NCBI GenBank assembly: GCA_963921825.1
Contig: OY997588.1
Span: forward strand, 64,562,617-64,626,616
Length of the DNA stretch: 64,000 nucleotides
Source: Erodium maritimum
Taxonomy: Eukaryota > Streptophyta > Magnoliopsida > Geraniales > Geraniaceae
Direction of reading: 5' to 3'
Shown: positions 24,560-35,941 of the stretch, piece by piece
Layout of the letters: the number at the start of each line of letters is the position of its first letter
Position numbering within the stretch: the first letter of the stretch is position 1
Program-made: the position numbers and the translations under genes
Notes under the pieces: generated by a model
Told to the model about the DNA's origin: nothing
The model's database searches: none
Seen by the model: the letters and a program-made list of their open reading frames with translations, nothing else

Positions 24560-25689
24560 GGTGTGGGATGGAGACATGGCCAGACAGAGAGCCACACTAC
24601 CACAAGAAATGGTCGTATCGCACGCACCACGACAATCATGGAGGTATCAGACGAGTTCCACCACGCCGTGAGGCGACCACTTAGCCTAAAGAGGAGTCGG
24701 ACTACGGTGATATGTGACGAAACTTCAATGGCACCAGGATAACCAGCAGCTAAGTTTTAAAACTCCTCAACTCCAGTTTATGAAATTTGATGGCACTGGA
24801 ATACAAGCATGGCTCCGTAAATGCGAGCACTATTTTTTTCTTTGTGTAGTGGCGACGAGATCCGAGTACGGCTGACGGTGATGCACTTCACCAGCAAGGC
24901 GGAGGTGTGGTTCCGGGACTACTAGCGCGGTAAGCGATTAATCGCCTGGGAGCAACCCATTCAATACCTCATCTTGAAGTTTGACGACGGTCGCAACAAG
25001 GAAGTTGTGGAAAAGTTCAAACAGCTAAAGCAAGAGACGACGGTACCATAATATGAGGATATATTTAAGGGGATGAAGGGGAGGATATTGGCTCACAATC
25101 CAATGTTCGACGAGGCATTCTTCATCTCAAATTTTATTAGTGGTCTGAAATATCCACTCAAGACCGGGGTATGCATGTTGGAGACGGAGACGTTAGGGAA
25201 GGCGATATTCCTCAGTAGAATGGAAGAGCAACGGATCAGATCGAAATTAGGATCCCAAGCTCCACCGCCATCGGAAACCATGGAGTTGACCACACGTGCA
25301 CGCTTCTCTAGTCAGCCATAGGCCCCACAAAGAATACGAGAACGACAAAGAGATTGTCCAAGACCCATGCCTGGGCCACTGCTCGTTGGGCCGACCGAGC
25401 CGACTCAACCAAACCTCACCAAGCGACCCCTCCCGGTCCGAAACATAGATCCAACATATTGCGAGGAGAGACGCAGGCTGAGCCGATGCTCCACTTGCCC
25501 GACCCTATACTCTAGAGCCCACAATTGCCCAAAAAAGCGCCAAATGTTCAGATTGACGAGGAAAGAAGATGAGGCAGACATAGAGGCACAAGACATGAAC
25601 GAAGGGGGAAGAGCTTGCTAAAATCACCATTACCAATTTACCCACCTCCACAACAACAACAGAGCATACATTACACACATCCCGATTGA
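24560..25689 (+). pseudogene. Gypsy gag remnant on the strand opposite to G1 pol
   Basis: Plus-strand frames encode typical gypsy gag pieces: KFDGTGIQAWLRKCEHYF near 24782, the central domain 25073-25318 (FFISNFISGLKYPLKTGV), and a C-terminal Cys-rich motif CSTCPTLYSRAHNCPKKRQM near 25486-25545. These resemble the gag at 44.4-45.2 kb. Several stops break the frame. It lies immediately beyond the G1 protease but in inverted orientation. Either the G1 gag segment was inverted, with its N-terminal end now beside the protease, or this is part of another element that joined G1. The right end stops at the Athila-like LTR copy at 25690. Confidence 0.75.
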
Positions 25690-26565
25690 TGTGAACGTAA
25701 AATGCATCTATTCTAGATGTTTATAACCCACATTCTTGAGTTTTTCAGTCCCGAGATTATGTATTTTGATGGGTATTTCTCTACTTTAGTGCAGTTGATC
25801 TCTCTCCACAGGAATTAGGATTTCAGAGCGAAAAAGAGTAAAAAACGGAGAAAATATTGCAAATTCTCCAAGTCGGGATGCCATATCACACTTCATATGG
25901 CGTATGGACTAGTGGATGACCCATACGTCGTGCATTGGACGTGTGTTGAGCATGCAAACGAGGCAGAGAGCAGCTGAAAGTAGACCTGAACTCGTACTCC
26001 CTCTTATATGACGTACAAAGTACGATAGGAGTAGGCAGCTTATTCTACTCATACGGCGTACGGATGGCCGTACGACGCGCATAACAGTAATTTTTCAGTC
26101 AGATTCCCTCTTTCCCCCTTAATTTTTACCGATGTATAAATAAGAAATTAGGGCATTGGAATGAGTATCACAAAATTAAGGATAGAAAACACACTTTGAA
26201 GGAACTTTTGGAGAATTTGATAGGGACATTGAAGATCAAACAAGAGTTCTAACAACACTTTTGAAGGTTCTTTGTAGTTTTGATGCAACTTTGATACTTG
26301 TATTACTTTTATCGGTCAATATGATTATCATTGCTTTTATCATTTCTACTTGTTTGTATTTCGTTATTATGAACTAAATACTCATTGATCTAGGGCTAGG
26401 GGAACGATGTGTTGAATTGATTTAGCTTGGTTCGGTTATACGTTTGTTAAACTAGTATTAGGATTTTGACTATCTAATTCTATTCGTATTGCTTTGTCGC
26501 CTTGATCACGTGATAATTGATTAAATCTTGTTAACTAAAAATTGAGAAATGAGGTTAGTAGGAGG
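25690..26565 (+). repeat. Athila/Tat-like LTR, copy 1 (interrupted)
   Basis: Starts TGTGAACGTAAAATGCATC and is clearly homologous to 27915-28858 but diverged by many substitutions and indels. It stops exactly where the TGTAAGAACC end of the long-LTR family begins. Plus-strand orientation is inferred from copy 2, which is followed by a PBS. Confidence 0.75.
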
Positions 26566-27910
26566 TGTAAGAACCACTCCCGGTCAACGCCAGTCAAACC
26601 TGCGAAAAACAGGAAAATTTAAAAAATTTAAGCAGACACTTAATTGAACCTAGAATTGACCCCGAGGGTCATACCGGACTTAAGTTGACCCCGATATCGA
26701 CCAAAGTGAGTTCTGGGGGACTCAGGGCAACTTTCTGATCAATTTGGGAAATGTTGAAGTCATTGGTTATGCCGGAGGTTGATTGTGTATTTTTGTGTCT
26801 TGGGTGGCCATGAGAGCCCGTGTTTTACTGTTGTGTCTTGAGTGGCCATGAGTTCCCGTGGGGTTGTTGAACCCGTGTCTTTACTGTTGGTGTGTCTTGG
26901 GAGGCCGTGAGTGCCCGTGGGGTTGTTGAACCCGTGTCTTTACTGTTGGTGTGTCTTGGGAGGCTGTGAGTGCTTGTGGGGTTGTTGAGCCCGTGAGTTA
27001 CTGTTGGTGTGTCTTGGGAGGCCGTGAGTGCCTGTGGGGTTGTTGAGCCCGTGAGTTACTGTTGGTGTGTCTTGGGAGGCCGTGAGTGCCCGTGGGGTTG
27101 TTGAACCCGTGTCTTTACTGTTAGTGTGTCTTGGGAGGCCGTGAGTGCATGTGGGGTTGTTGAGCCCGTGAGTTACTGTTGGTGTGTCTTGGGAGGTCGT
27201 GAGTGCTCGTGGGGTTGTTGAACCTGTGTCTTTACTGTTGGTGTGTCTTGGGAGGCCGTGAGTGCCTGTGGGGTTGTTGGGCCCGTGAGTTACTGTTGGT
27301 GTGTCTTGGGAGGCCGTGAGTGCCTGTGAGGTTGTTGGGCCCGTGAGTTACTGTTGGTGTGTCTTGGGAGGCCGTGAGTGCCCGTGGGGTTGTTGAGCCC
27401 ATGAGTTACTGTTGGTGTGTCTTGGGAGGCCGTGAGTGCCCGTGGGGTTCTTGAGCCTGTGAGTTACTGTTGGTGTGTCTTGGGAGGCCGTGAGTGCCCG
27501 TGGGGTTGTTGACCCCGTGAGTTACTGTTGGTGTGTCTTGGGAGGCCGTGAGTTCCCGTGGGGCTGTTGAGTCCGTGTTTTACTGTTGGTGTCTTGTGTG
27601 GCCATGAGTGCCTGTGGAGTGTTGAACCTGTGTTGTTGTTGTTTGTTGAGCTTTGCTTGTGATTCTGATTGTGGTTACCTGAGGTTGGAAACCCGAATTT
27701 GTGTCGGGGAAGTTGCGTGGTGTGGCTAGCCTCCCGACTGGGATCGGGGGAAGCGGAGAGGTTGTGGGCTAGCCTCCCGACTGGGATCGAGAGAAGGATT
27801 GCGAGGTTGGTGGTGTGGCTAGCCTCTCGACTGGGATCGGGGGAAGCGGAGAAGTTGTGGGCTAGCCTTCAGGCTGTGTGTCGGGAGAAGTTTCGTGGTT
27901 TGCGCAGGTG
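26566..27910 (+). mobile_element. Truncated, internally deleted third copy of the long-LTR family
   Basis: Begins with the intact TGTAAGAACC terminus and matches solo LTR 1 from 434 to about 625. It then jumps to the part equivalent to about 2290-3015 and stops at about 27910, before the GGGCGTGACA end. A deletion of about 1.7 kb is internal and about 0.7 kb is missing at the right end. The base series GGAGG precedes it, matching the point where Athila-like copy 2 continues uninterrupted, so it inserted into copy 1. No right-hand duplication exists because that end is lost. Confidence 0.8.
26800..27600. repeat. Expanded 58-bp minisatellite in the truncated LTR
   Basis: About a dozen copies of the GTGTCTTGGGAGGCCGTGAG unit at mostly 58-59 bp spacing (starts at 26892, 26951, 27009 and onward), versus about half as many in solo LTR 1. 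Units alternate between GAGCCCGTGAGTTACTG and GAACCCGTGTCTTTACTG variants. Confidence 0.85.
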
Positions 27911-27914
27911 TTGG

Positions 27915-29436
27915 TGTTAACGTAAAATGCATCTATTCTAGATGTTTTTAGCCCACATTCTTGAGTTTTTCAGTCCCGATATTATGTATTTTGATGGGAA
28001 TTTCTCTAATTGGTGCAGTTGATCTCTCTCCACAAGAATTAGGATTTCGGAGCGAAAAAAATCAAAAACGGAGGAAATATTGCAAATTCGCTAAGTCGGG
28101 ATGCCATACCGCACTTCATGTGGCGTATGGAATACTGTATGACCCATACGTCGTGCATTGGACGTGTGTTGAGCATCCAAAAGAGGCAGGGAGCAGCTGA
28201 AAGTAGACCTGAACTCGTACTCCCTCTCATATGGCGTATGGCTGGAGTAGGAACCTTACTCCAGTCCATACGACGTTTGGTTGGAGTAGGCCCCGTACTC
28301 CATTGCATATGAAGTACGACAGGAATAGCGAGCTTACCCTACACATACGACGTACGGATGGTCGTACGACGCGCAGAACAATAATTTTTCATTCAGATTC
28401 CCTCTTTTGCCCTTAATTTTTATCGATGTATAAATAAGAAATTAGGGCATTAGAATGGGTATCACGAAATTGAGGAGAGAAAACACACTTTGGAGGAACT
28501 TTTGGAGATTTTGATAGGGACATTGAAGATCAAACAAGAGTTCTAACAACACTTTTGAAGGTTCTTTGTAGTTTTGATTCAACTTTGATACTTGTATTAC
28601 TTTTATCGGTCAATATGATTATCATTGCTTTTATCATTTCTATTTGTTCGTATTTCGTTATTATGAACTAAATACTCATTGATCTAGGGCTAGGGGAACG
28701 ATGTGTTGAATTGATTTAGCTTGGTTCGGTTATACGTTTGTTAAACTAGTATTAGGATTTTGACTATCTAATTCTATTTGTATTGCTTTGTCGCCTTGAT
28801 CACGTGATAATTGATTAAATCTTGTTAACCAACAATTAAGAAATGAGGTTAGTAGGAGGAAAATGAATTAGATAGCTCGGATTTTAATCTAAGCCAGAAA
28901 ACAATTAGACTGACACGAGTGCAATGACCATAGGAGTAAAACCCGAAAGTTAGAGGAATTCATAGATTGTAAGGCTATATACCGCTCTACACCTAGATTA
29001 GAGATAATTAAGTGGACTGTGTATATTAGGGTCCTAATATGATCGAGAGATGGTTAGGACTATACTTAGAGAATTCTCGTTGCCCTTAGAATAGTATTAG
29101 TTGCAAATGTGTATCGAATCATGTTAAGTCATTCAGCACATTCAGACCCCGTTAATGTCTTAGATAACCTTTTATCTTTGTTATTCAAATAACTTGTGAC
29201 TTTGTGCTCATTTTCGGATCATTCACACTACTTCTCATTACTTGTATGAAATTATCGTTCGCAAATCAAAACCAATCATTGTTATATGAATAGCTTGAGT
29301 AACGAATTAAATAACTAAAGTGCTTGCTTAATTGTTCCCTCGGGTACGATATCTCAGACTAAACCCCGAATACTACTTGACGACCGTTACGCTTGTCGTG
29401 CCATTCTGAGGGTTAATTCTCAGAGTGTCACGTTAA
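27915..29436 (+). repeat. Athila/Tat-like LTR, copy 2, full to the PBS
   Basis: Starts TGTTAACGTAAAATGC and runs uninterrupted to a site beside a PBS at 29437; the exact end is uncertain (CA at 29430, or the AA at 29436). The left part contains inverted CG-rich motifs such as CATACGACGTACGGATGG. About 1.5 kb is in the range of Athila/Tat LTRs. Small ORFs inside (for example 27961-28200) show no domain. Confidence 0.7.
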
Positions 29437-29454
29437 TGGTGTCGTTGTTGGGGA
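29437..29454 (+). other. Degenerate tRNA-Asp-type PBS
   Basis: TGGTGTCGTTGTTGGGGA, followed by GCAACT, resembles the TGGCGCCGTTGCCGGGGA primer site of plant Athila/Tat gypsy elements, with C-to-T differences at CG/C positions. It fixes copy 2 as a 5' LTR. No recognisable gag follows, so the internal domain is lost. Confidence 0.7.
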
Positions 29455-30714
29455 GCAACTAAGGAAACTCTAATACGTTTATAATTCATGTTAAAACAAC
29501 TCCATTATCCACTACAACTCACCCCCCCCCCCCCGAATAATACCATTTAATTCGTTAGAGGCTGAAAATGATTTCAAATTTGAAACAGTATCATCTCATC
29601 TCTTCAACTGAACAAATACAAAAAAATCTGGAAAAAACAATTCCAGTACCACCAAACTAAGACCAAACCTTACCAGACGCGAGGCTTCGAAGAGGATGGA
29701 GGCAACGAATCAACTCCGAGCTGGTCTTCAAGGTTGTTGCCGAGCTGGTTCTCAGCGCTGGGGCAACGACGTCGTAGATCTGTCCGAAAAAGAGCTGCAC
29801 CGTAGCAGATTCTTACCGGTGAGACCATCCTCTTCTCAAATCTACCTCACCGGCCCTTTCTCTCCCTTTTCCATCTCCCCTCACCAGCTCTTGTAGATCC
29901 ACTATGAAGCCCTTTTCATACGAGTGAAGAGATAAACATCAGTTTGTAAACGAGTGGATGAGATAAAAATCAGTTTGTAAACGAGTGGAAGAGATATATT
30001 AATAGTTTATAATTAATTAATATAATTTTGAATATAAATCAAAACTGATTTTTTAAGAATAAAATCAGTTTTAAAAATTAATTATAAAATTAATTTGTTA
30101 AAATAAATAAATAAATTAGATTTGAAATAAAGTGATTTTTATAATGAATGGCATTTCCGTAAATAACTGATAGTATTTTCGTAAATATTTGAAAGATAGG
30201 GTTGGATTTAGGGTTGTATGATTAAGGGGAATTTTGGGCATTTTTGATAAAGTTAACAGTAAATTGGTGGAAAAATCTAACAGAAGGGACTAATCGCCAT
30301 AAAAAGAAACATCGGAGTAGGTATTGGATACAAAAAAAAACATGAGGGTAGGTATCAGAGAAACGTGACAAGTTAAGGGTATGGATTTGTCGTTTTCCCT
30401 TGTATTACATAAAGATTTTTGGAATATTGTTCATAATATTATGTAAAATAACAGAAATGTTCAAAATTATGAATTAAATATAGAATATTAATTTTTATTT
30501 TTGAAATATTATAAAAATCAAATCCATGTAGTAAAAAAATACTGCTATATTTTTTTTTAAGAGAGACGAAGTTACCAAACTACTCTGTAGTTATTTTTTC
30601 TATTTTACTTGACGATAATTGAGAGTGAAAAATCTATAGCATTAGATTTTAAAATTCAATGGTTTATATTTTCTTAAAAAGTATCATTTTAAGAATTGGC
30701 AATGTGTGAATATA
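29455..30714. other. Unassigned AT-rich region with non-coding remnants
   Basis: No convincing gene. A run of 13 C lies at 29522-29534. A mildly GC-rich stretch at 29690-29900 has a 66-codon ORF without a domain. From about 29960 the sequence is AT-rich and ends (30230-30400) in a segment with AAATCTAACAGAAGGGACTAATCG and GGTAGGTATYRGA repeats, resembling termini of fold-back/MULE-like elements common in plants. Confidence 0.4.
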
Positions 30715-31000
30715 TATAGGGGAGGACGCAGGTGTAAACATCTTCTGAAATGTGAACCTGCGAACTCAACCACATCGCGTTACTTATCGCGCTCAGAAAG
30801 TATGTCTCTTTTTTTCCTACAAAATTTATTAATCTAATTATTGCCGCTTCGTTTCAACTCCGATTTACTTTTTTTTTTGCGCCATTATTTTTATTCTTCC
30901 ATGATCTATCTATCAAGTAGCATATTGAATATGTTTTGAAGCAATAAAGGACATTTACAAGCAAACATTATGGGTTAAATACTTTTTGGTACCCTTTGAC
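30715..31000. repeat. Solitary arm related to the 35-36.8 kb fold-back elements
   Basis: Shares GCTTCGTTTCAACTCCGATTT, then GCGCCATTATTTTTATTCTT, then ATCTATCTATCAAGTAGCAT and ATTGAATATGTTTTGAAGCA with the arms at 36.07-36.17 kb and, inverted, at 36.54-36.66 kb. It starts in TATATATAGGGGAGGACGCA. No opposing arm was found nearby. Confidence 0.6.
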
Positions 31001-31406
31001 TTCGTCACATTCCCTAATGTCCCATCTGTTACAAAATGATCAATTTGGTATCCTTTTGTTACTATGACTGTGTTTGGTTTGTGTTCATTGAACCGGATCT
31101 TCTTCGGTTTACTTTCAAAATCAACTCGATTTCATTGAGATTGGATTGGACTGGACCCATTATTTGTCTTTTCAAATTTGATTGAGAAAATTTGGGTCGA
31201 TTCATGGGTGCTTGAAGTTGAAGAGATGATGAGGTCAGGTTGTTGATTAAATCAAGGTCGTTCCTCCGGCATAGCCGTGAAATCAAGCTTCGTGTTATTC
31301 AATTTTGAATCCTTGGTTTTGCTCTTAATTTGACTTTGTCCTCTACCCTTTTTAGCCTATATGTTTTCTGAAACAACAATAATCCTAATAAAAAAAACAT
31401 GTTTCC
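31001..31406. other. Unassigned region left of solo LTR 2
   Basis: No supported gene. 31000-31060 resembles non-coding repeat termini (GGTACCCTTTGACTTCGTCAC). ORF 31062-31286 on the minus strand has no recognisable domain. The last five bases (31402-31406) are the TTTCC target duplication. Confidence 0.4.
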
Positions 31407-34400
31407 TGTAAAACCCGCTTCGCTTTCAAAAGTGTATTAAATTGCAACCCGGAAACCTTAAGGTAGGTTTTTGAAACGAGTGCAAAAAAAAAAAAAAAAA
31501 TTAAAAGGCTGGACCGGGCGGGCCAGACCCGGCCCAAGGTACAGACCCGGCCCACTGCTACAGACCCGGCCCACTGCTACAGGCCCGGCCCAAAATCCAA
31601 CCTATATAAGCTTGGATTAGGGTTCTGAAACCCTAACCCTCTCCCTCTCTTCTTCTCCTTCAGCCGCCCCTCACCCTCGTCGTCCTCTCTGCTTCGCCGT
31701 CCGGTCGCCATCACCGGCCACACCTCGCATCGCCGGCCACCGCTCCCGAGTCCGGCAACCACCCTCTCCCTCGCCTCCTCTCTCTTCCCTCACTCCGTCT
31801 TCGTCTTCTTCGAAACCCCATCCCCGACCTCCTTCTTCCTCGCCCTAACCAGATCCGGCCACCTCCCTCACCACCGTCCGTCACCCACCTCCCTCTCGCC
31901 GTCCCGTCTTCCCCACGCCGAGCCCCCTCCTCCTTCTCCGTCCGGCCACCGCCCGCCCACACCAGTAGCCACCGCCGTCGACCCCCTCTTCCATCTCCCT
32001 CTCGGATCCCGAACCCTCATCCGACCTCCCTCCCTCCTCTCAACTCGGAGTCCGGCCACCGCTCCCAAGTTCGGCCGACGCTCCCAAGACCAGCCATCGC
32101 TCCCGAGCCCGAGCTCGGCCGTCCCCGGCCACCGTCTCCCTCTCAGAACGGAGCCGAGCCCTTCGAACCCCGTCTCGCCGCCGGCACCGTCTCAAGGTCG
32201 CCGGCGCTCGCCAGATCCGGCGAGCTACGGCCGGATTCGTCCAGTCTCAAGGGGAAACCCTCACCCGCGCCCCGTCGCGCCCAAAACCACCACCACCGGC
32301 GCTCCCTCCGCCGTGCTCCACCACCTCATCTCCCACGGTGAGGTTCTCACCACGAGGTTTGGTCGCCGGCGGCGTCTCCGTCGGTGGCCGGCCGGTTTCT
32401 AACCGAGCCCCTCTTTTTCGGTTCCCGTGTTGTTCGTTTCAAGTTTATTTGGTTAAACCGTTAATGAAATCGTTTGTTATTTGGTTAAACCGTTAATGAA
32501 ATCGATTAATTTTTTGATTAAACCTGCTTATGAAGTCGATTAATATTTGGAACGGTTTTGGATTAAAAAGGGAAATATGTTAATTTAAAATCAGTTTTTG
32601 GATCTGGACAATTTGTTGAAGCATAAAACTAACGAAAATTTATCGGTTAAAAGGGATAGTAATTAAAAACGACTTAGGCCCGTTAAATGAGAAAACGAAG
32701 TTCTGGTTAAATTTAACGGGTTTTGAACGAATGTCGGTTTTTAAGTTTAAACTTGAGTTAAGTTAAGTTGAAAAGGGGAAAACGAACTCATATCAGATCG
32801 GATTTAGAAAGGTTTGGACCAAAATATCGAGTTTGGAAAAGAACTGAAAGAATCGTTCTGTTTTAAAGTCAAGGTCGGAATTAGATAAAACAAAGGAGTT
32901 TCAAAGACAGTTTGAGTTAAAATTGGTTTTAACTAGGTTTTGGATCAACTTGAGTTCGGTGCGCGGATGCTCGAACCCGATTCGTTGTAATCCCGCTTTT
33001 CTCCCGCTCGAGTTTAAGGGACAACTGTCGGTTTTAAACTGGATTAATCGTAACCTTTAATTTAGCGATGGAACCGTTATTAATCTATGGCTTTCGCGTT
33101 CTCTTTAGCGCCCGGCTTCGATCGAAGTGAAGCCCGGAGGTAGCGAGCCAGAACGTCAGCAGCTAGGAAACGTAGCGGTTGCTCTTCAGTTGAGGTAGGG
33201 AAAAGTAGCCGGATCTCGGCCCTGATTAGGGAAAGTTAATAGTAGAATTGCATGTGACACCGGGGTGTCATGGGTTGAGTAGAATTATTTAATTATTAGA
33301 AAAGCATGATACGGGATTGTAGCGTTTAAGAGAAAAGCATGTGACACTTAGTAGTGTCGTAGGAACAGAGAACTTAGCGATAATTGAATTACTGGAGGCA
33401 TATGACCATGCCCTGAGGTTGCTTGTGAAACTAGTGATCTTAGGACTATTGGAGGCATCGTGTATGTCGGAGGTTGTTGTGTGTATTTAATTGTTGAGTC
33501 TGGGTGGCCTTGAAAGCCCGTTTTTAATTGTTGAGTTTGGGTGGCCTTGAGAGCCCGTGTTATTTATCGCAGAGTCTGGGTGGCCTTGAGAGCCCGTATT
33601 TTATTGTTGAGTTGGGTGGCCTTGAGAGCCCGTGTTATTTATTGTTGAGTTTGGGTGGCCATGAGAGCCCGTGTATTTAATTTGGTGTCTTGAGTGGCCG
33701 TGAGTGTCGTGGGGTTGTTGAACCCGAGTCTTGACCGTTGGTGTGTCTTGAAAGGCCGTGAGTGCCCGTGGGGCTGTTGAGCCGTGAATTACTGTTGGTG
33801 TGTCTGGGAGGCCGTGAGTGCCTGTGGGGCCGTTGAGTCCGCGTTTTAGGGTTGGTATCTTGGGTGGCCATGAGTGCCCGTGGATTGTTGAACCTGTGTT
33901 ATTGCTGTTTGTTGAACTGTGATTGTGATTGTGATTGTGGTTACCTGAGGTTGTGGGCCCGCTTCATTAAACGGGGGTCCTCGATCACACGCGTCTGCAC
34001 GTTCAGACGAGGTAGGGGGCCCGCCTGTCAGTAAAGGGGTCCTGGCCGCGCGTGTGTGGTTCGGTGGTTGTGAGTGTGATAGGTTGACAGTGTTATCCGA
34101 CTTTGTGTCGAGGAAATGCGACAGGTCGACCGCCTGACCACGTCTATGATCGGTAAAGGGTGCGAGGGAGGTTACTGAGCAGCTGGTTTGCGATCCTTTG
34201 TGATCTTGTTTGGTGTGCGATCCTTGTGATCTTGTTTGATGTTGCGTAGTTCCTTAAGTCCTTGGAAGAGGCCGTGATCGTTGTGTCGTGTCTACTTACG
34301 TGTTTGAGTGTCGAGTCGTTCGAGGAAGGTCACCGTGGGTGTTTGTCAGTCAGAGTACTTGGGTTGGGGACAGTGATCCCCGGGGTTGAGTTTGTTGTTG

Positions 34401-34747
34401 GTGTTACCGGCATTGTCTGCTAATTATGCCGTAGTCAGTCAGTTATCCGTGGTGGTGAGCGAACGCTCACCCCTAGCTGCTTTTCCTACAGGTACTGTTC
34501 GTGGGACGGACACGGTGAGCTCGCGAAGCTTGTGGAGCTAGGAGCGGAGTCCGGGTTTTTACTTTTGGTCTAGCGACGGATACCTCGCCCTTTTGTCCGC
34601 TTGTGGGACGTTGTATTTTGAGTTGTACTTATCTTTTGTTGAACTAAACTGTTAGTGTAAAGTGTTTTAATGGAAATGTTTTCAAAGTGTTTTCTTATTC
34701 TAAACGTTCGCGTCCCGAGTTCGGTTTACTGAAATTGGGGCGTGACA
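31407..34747 (+). mobile_element. Solo LTR 2, diverged member of the long-LTR gypsy family, 3341 bp
   Basis: TGTAAAACCC...GGGGCGTGACA with the perfect 5-bp duplication TTTCC on both sides (31402-31406 and 34748-34752). It shares the block GAGGTAGGGAAAAGTAGC...GGATCTCGGCCCTGA with solo LTR 1 (33195 versus 1961), the GGCATATGACCATGCCC motifs, a diverged minisatellite (33480-33900) and the last 250 bp. Its left 1 kb differs: it carries a TATA box and a GC-rich, pyrimidine-rich segment (31630-32400) whose Arg/Gly- or Pro-rich ORFs are compositional. No internal domain remains. Confidence 0.88.
31603..31609 (+). promoter_or_regulatory. TATA box of solo LTR 2
   Basis: TATATAA is followed by AGGGTTCTGAAACCCTAACCC and a long CT-rich leader, the arrangement of a plant TATA promoter with a telo-box (AAACCCTAA) near the start site. 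It supports plus orientation and a U3 of about 0.2 kb. Upstream (31510-31592) the unit CAGACCCGGCCCACTGCTA is tandemly repeated. Confidence 0.6.
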
Positions 34748-35090
34748 TTTCCCAATACATGAAACCATTTAAACAAAAAGGTAATAGACAAGGGGGAGAG
34801 TAAGGTTGTCACAGAGAGATTTGGCGAGAAACATGGTGGCGACAAAGTGCGACATGGAATTTTTTTTAGAAGATAAAGGAAATTAAAAAGAGAATAAAAT
34901 TAATTTTCAAATAAGAAACGAGTAAAAATAAAACTGATTTTTAAAAATAAAATAAAAAATATTTTTTCTACAATAAAAGATGATTTTATAAAACAAATAT
35001 GATTTTTTTAAAATAAAAAACTATTTTTTCAATAATAAATTTTGATTGTTAAAAATACAAATTGTATTTTAAAAAATACCAAACACATAG
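34748..35090. other. AT-rich spacer without a supported gene
   Basis: After the TTTCC duplication the sequence is low-complexity AT-rich, with ACTGATTTTTAAAAATAAAAT-like motifs. I see nothing coding. Confidence 0.5.
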
Positions 35091-35597
35091 CCATTGGATA
35101 ATGACGCATGGCAGCATCTTGGAGATGAGATTTTTTTTTCCAAATTCGATAATCTAATAATTCTCGCTTCGTTTTAACTCCGATTTTTTTTATTCTTGCA
35201 CCATTATTTTTATTTTTACAAGATCTTACTATAGAGATGCATATTGTATATTTTTGGAGCATGAGAAATCAAAATAGGAAAAGTATGACGTAATTACAGA
35301 AACAAAGTGTAATTTTGCATAAATAAAATGTAATTACATTTTAATTCCGCATACTTACATTTTATTTCTACATATTTACATTTTTTCTGTTCATCCGATT
35401 TACATTAGGTCAGACTTTTCCTATTTTGATTTCCCGTGCTCCAAAATATTCAATATGCATCTCTATAGATATATCTTGGAAAAATAAAAATAATGGTGAA
35501 AAAACAATCGGAGTTAAAACGAAGTGGGAATGATTAAATTAGCGAATTTGGAAAAAATACCCTCTTCAAGATGTTGTCATGTGTCATTATCCAATGG
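35091..35597. mobile_element. Fold-back/MITE-like element M1, 507 bp
   Basis: Inverted termini CCATTGGATAATGACGCATG (35091) and, at the right end, CATGTGTCATTATCCAATGG (ending 35597). The arms continue inward for about 200 bp through the CTTCGTTTTAACTCCGATTT segment, with mismatches, and a CATTTTATTTCTACATATTTAC-like loop. It is non-coding. No clear target duplication was found. Confidence 0.72.
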
Positions 35598-35941
35598 TTT
35601 GGGTTGGTTCGCAAGTTTGCACCAATACTTGTGGTTTGCACCAATACTTGTGTCATTATCCTATATGTATATAGGATAACAATCAAGTCCAAACTTGTAT
35701 CTTTCGTACAAAATACAAACTATCGATCCGGGCCTTTGGATCATGGAATCAAAGGCCTAGATTGAACTAAAAGCATTAATGATTTTATCGTTAATTCATA
35801 TCTTTGTAATTAATTTCGTAATCAATCACACCCCTTGAATTTCAGTGACAGTCCGATTCTCTAAATCAATGGCCTAGATTAGTTTATATTTCGTACCTGA
35901 ATTTCGGTTTGTACCCGAAAGTTCCCTTATATAGGGGAGCT
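35598..35941. other. Unassigned spacer with short inverted repeats
   Basis: No gene. Near the right end TTCGTACCTGAA (35890) faces TTCAGGTACGA (35942) across TATATAGGGGAG, so M2 termini appear duplicated here in inverted form. Confidence 0.4.

Larger units (their letters stand above)
1..25689 (-). mobile_element. G1: old nested Ty3/gypsy chromovirus, minus strand, split into four pieces
   Basis: G1 is the oldest layer of the left third. Read on the minus strand its pieces are protease/RT (24510-22977), RNase H (14508-14234), integrase plus chromodomain (5293-3732) and LTR (433-1). The gaps are filled by copia B, copia A and a solo LTR, each bounded by an exact 5-bp duplication of G1 sequence. 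Removing the inserts and one duplication copy makes the domains contiguous; for example RNase H runs from 22977 directly into 14508. Many frameshifts and stops show that G1 is dead. The gag remnant at the right end is on the plus strand, so that end is rearranged or belongs to a second element. The 5' LTR was not found. The left end may extend beyond the window. Confidence 0.85.

Noticed and set aside
31577-32068. Overlapping minus-strand Arg/Gly-rich ORFs
   Set aside because: They arise from the CT/CCG-rich leader of solo LTR 2 and change with the frame; no domain.
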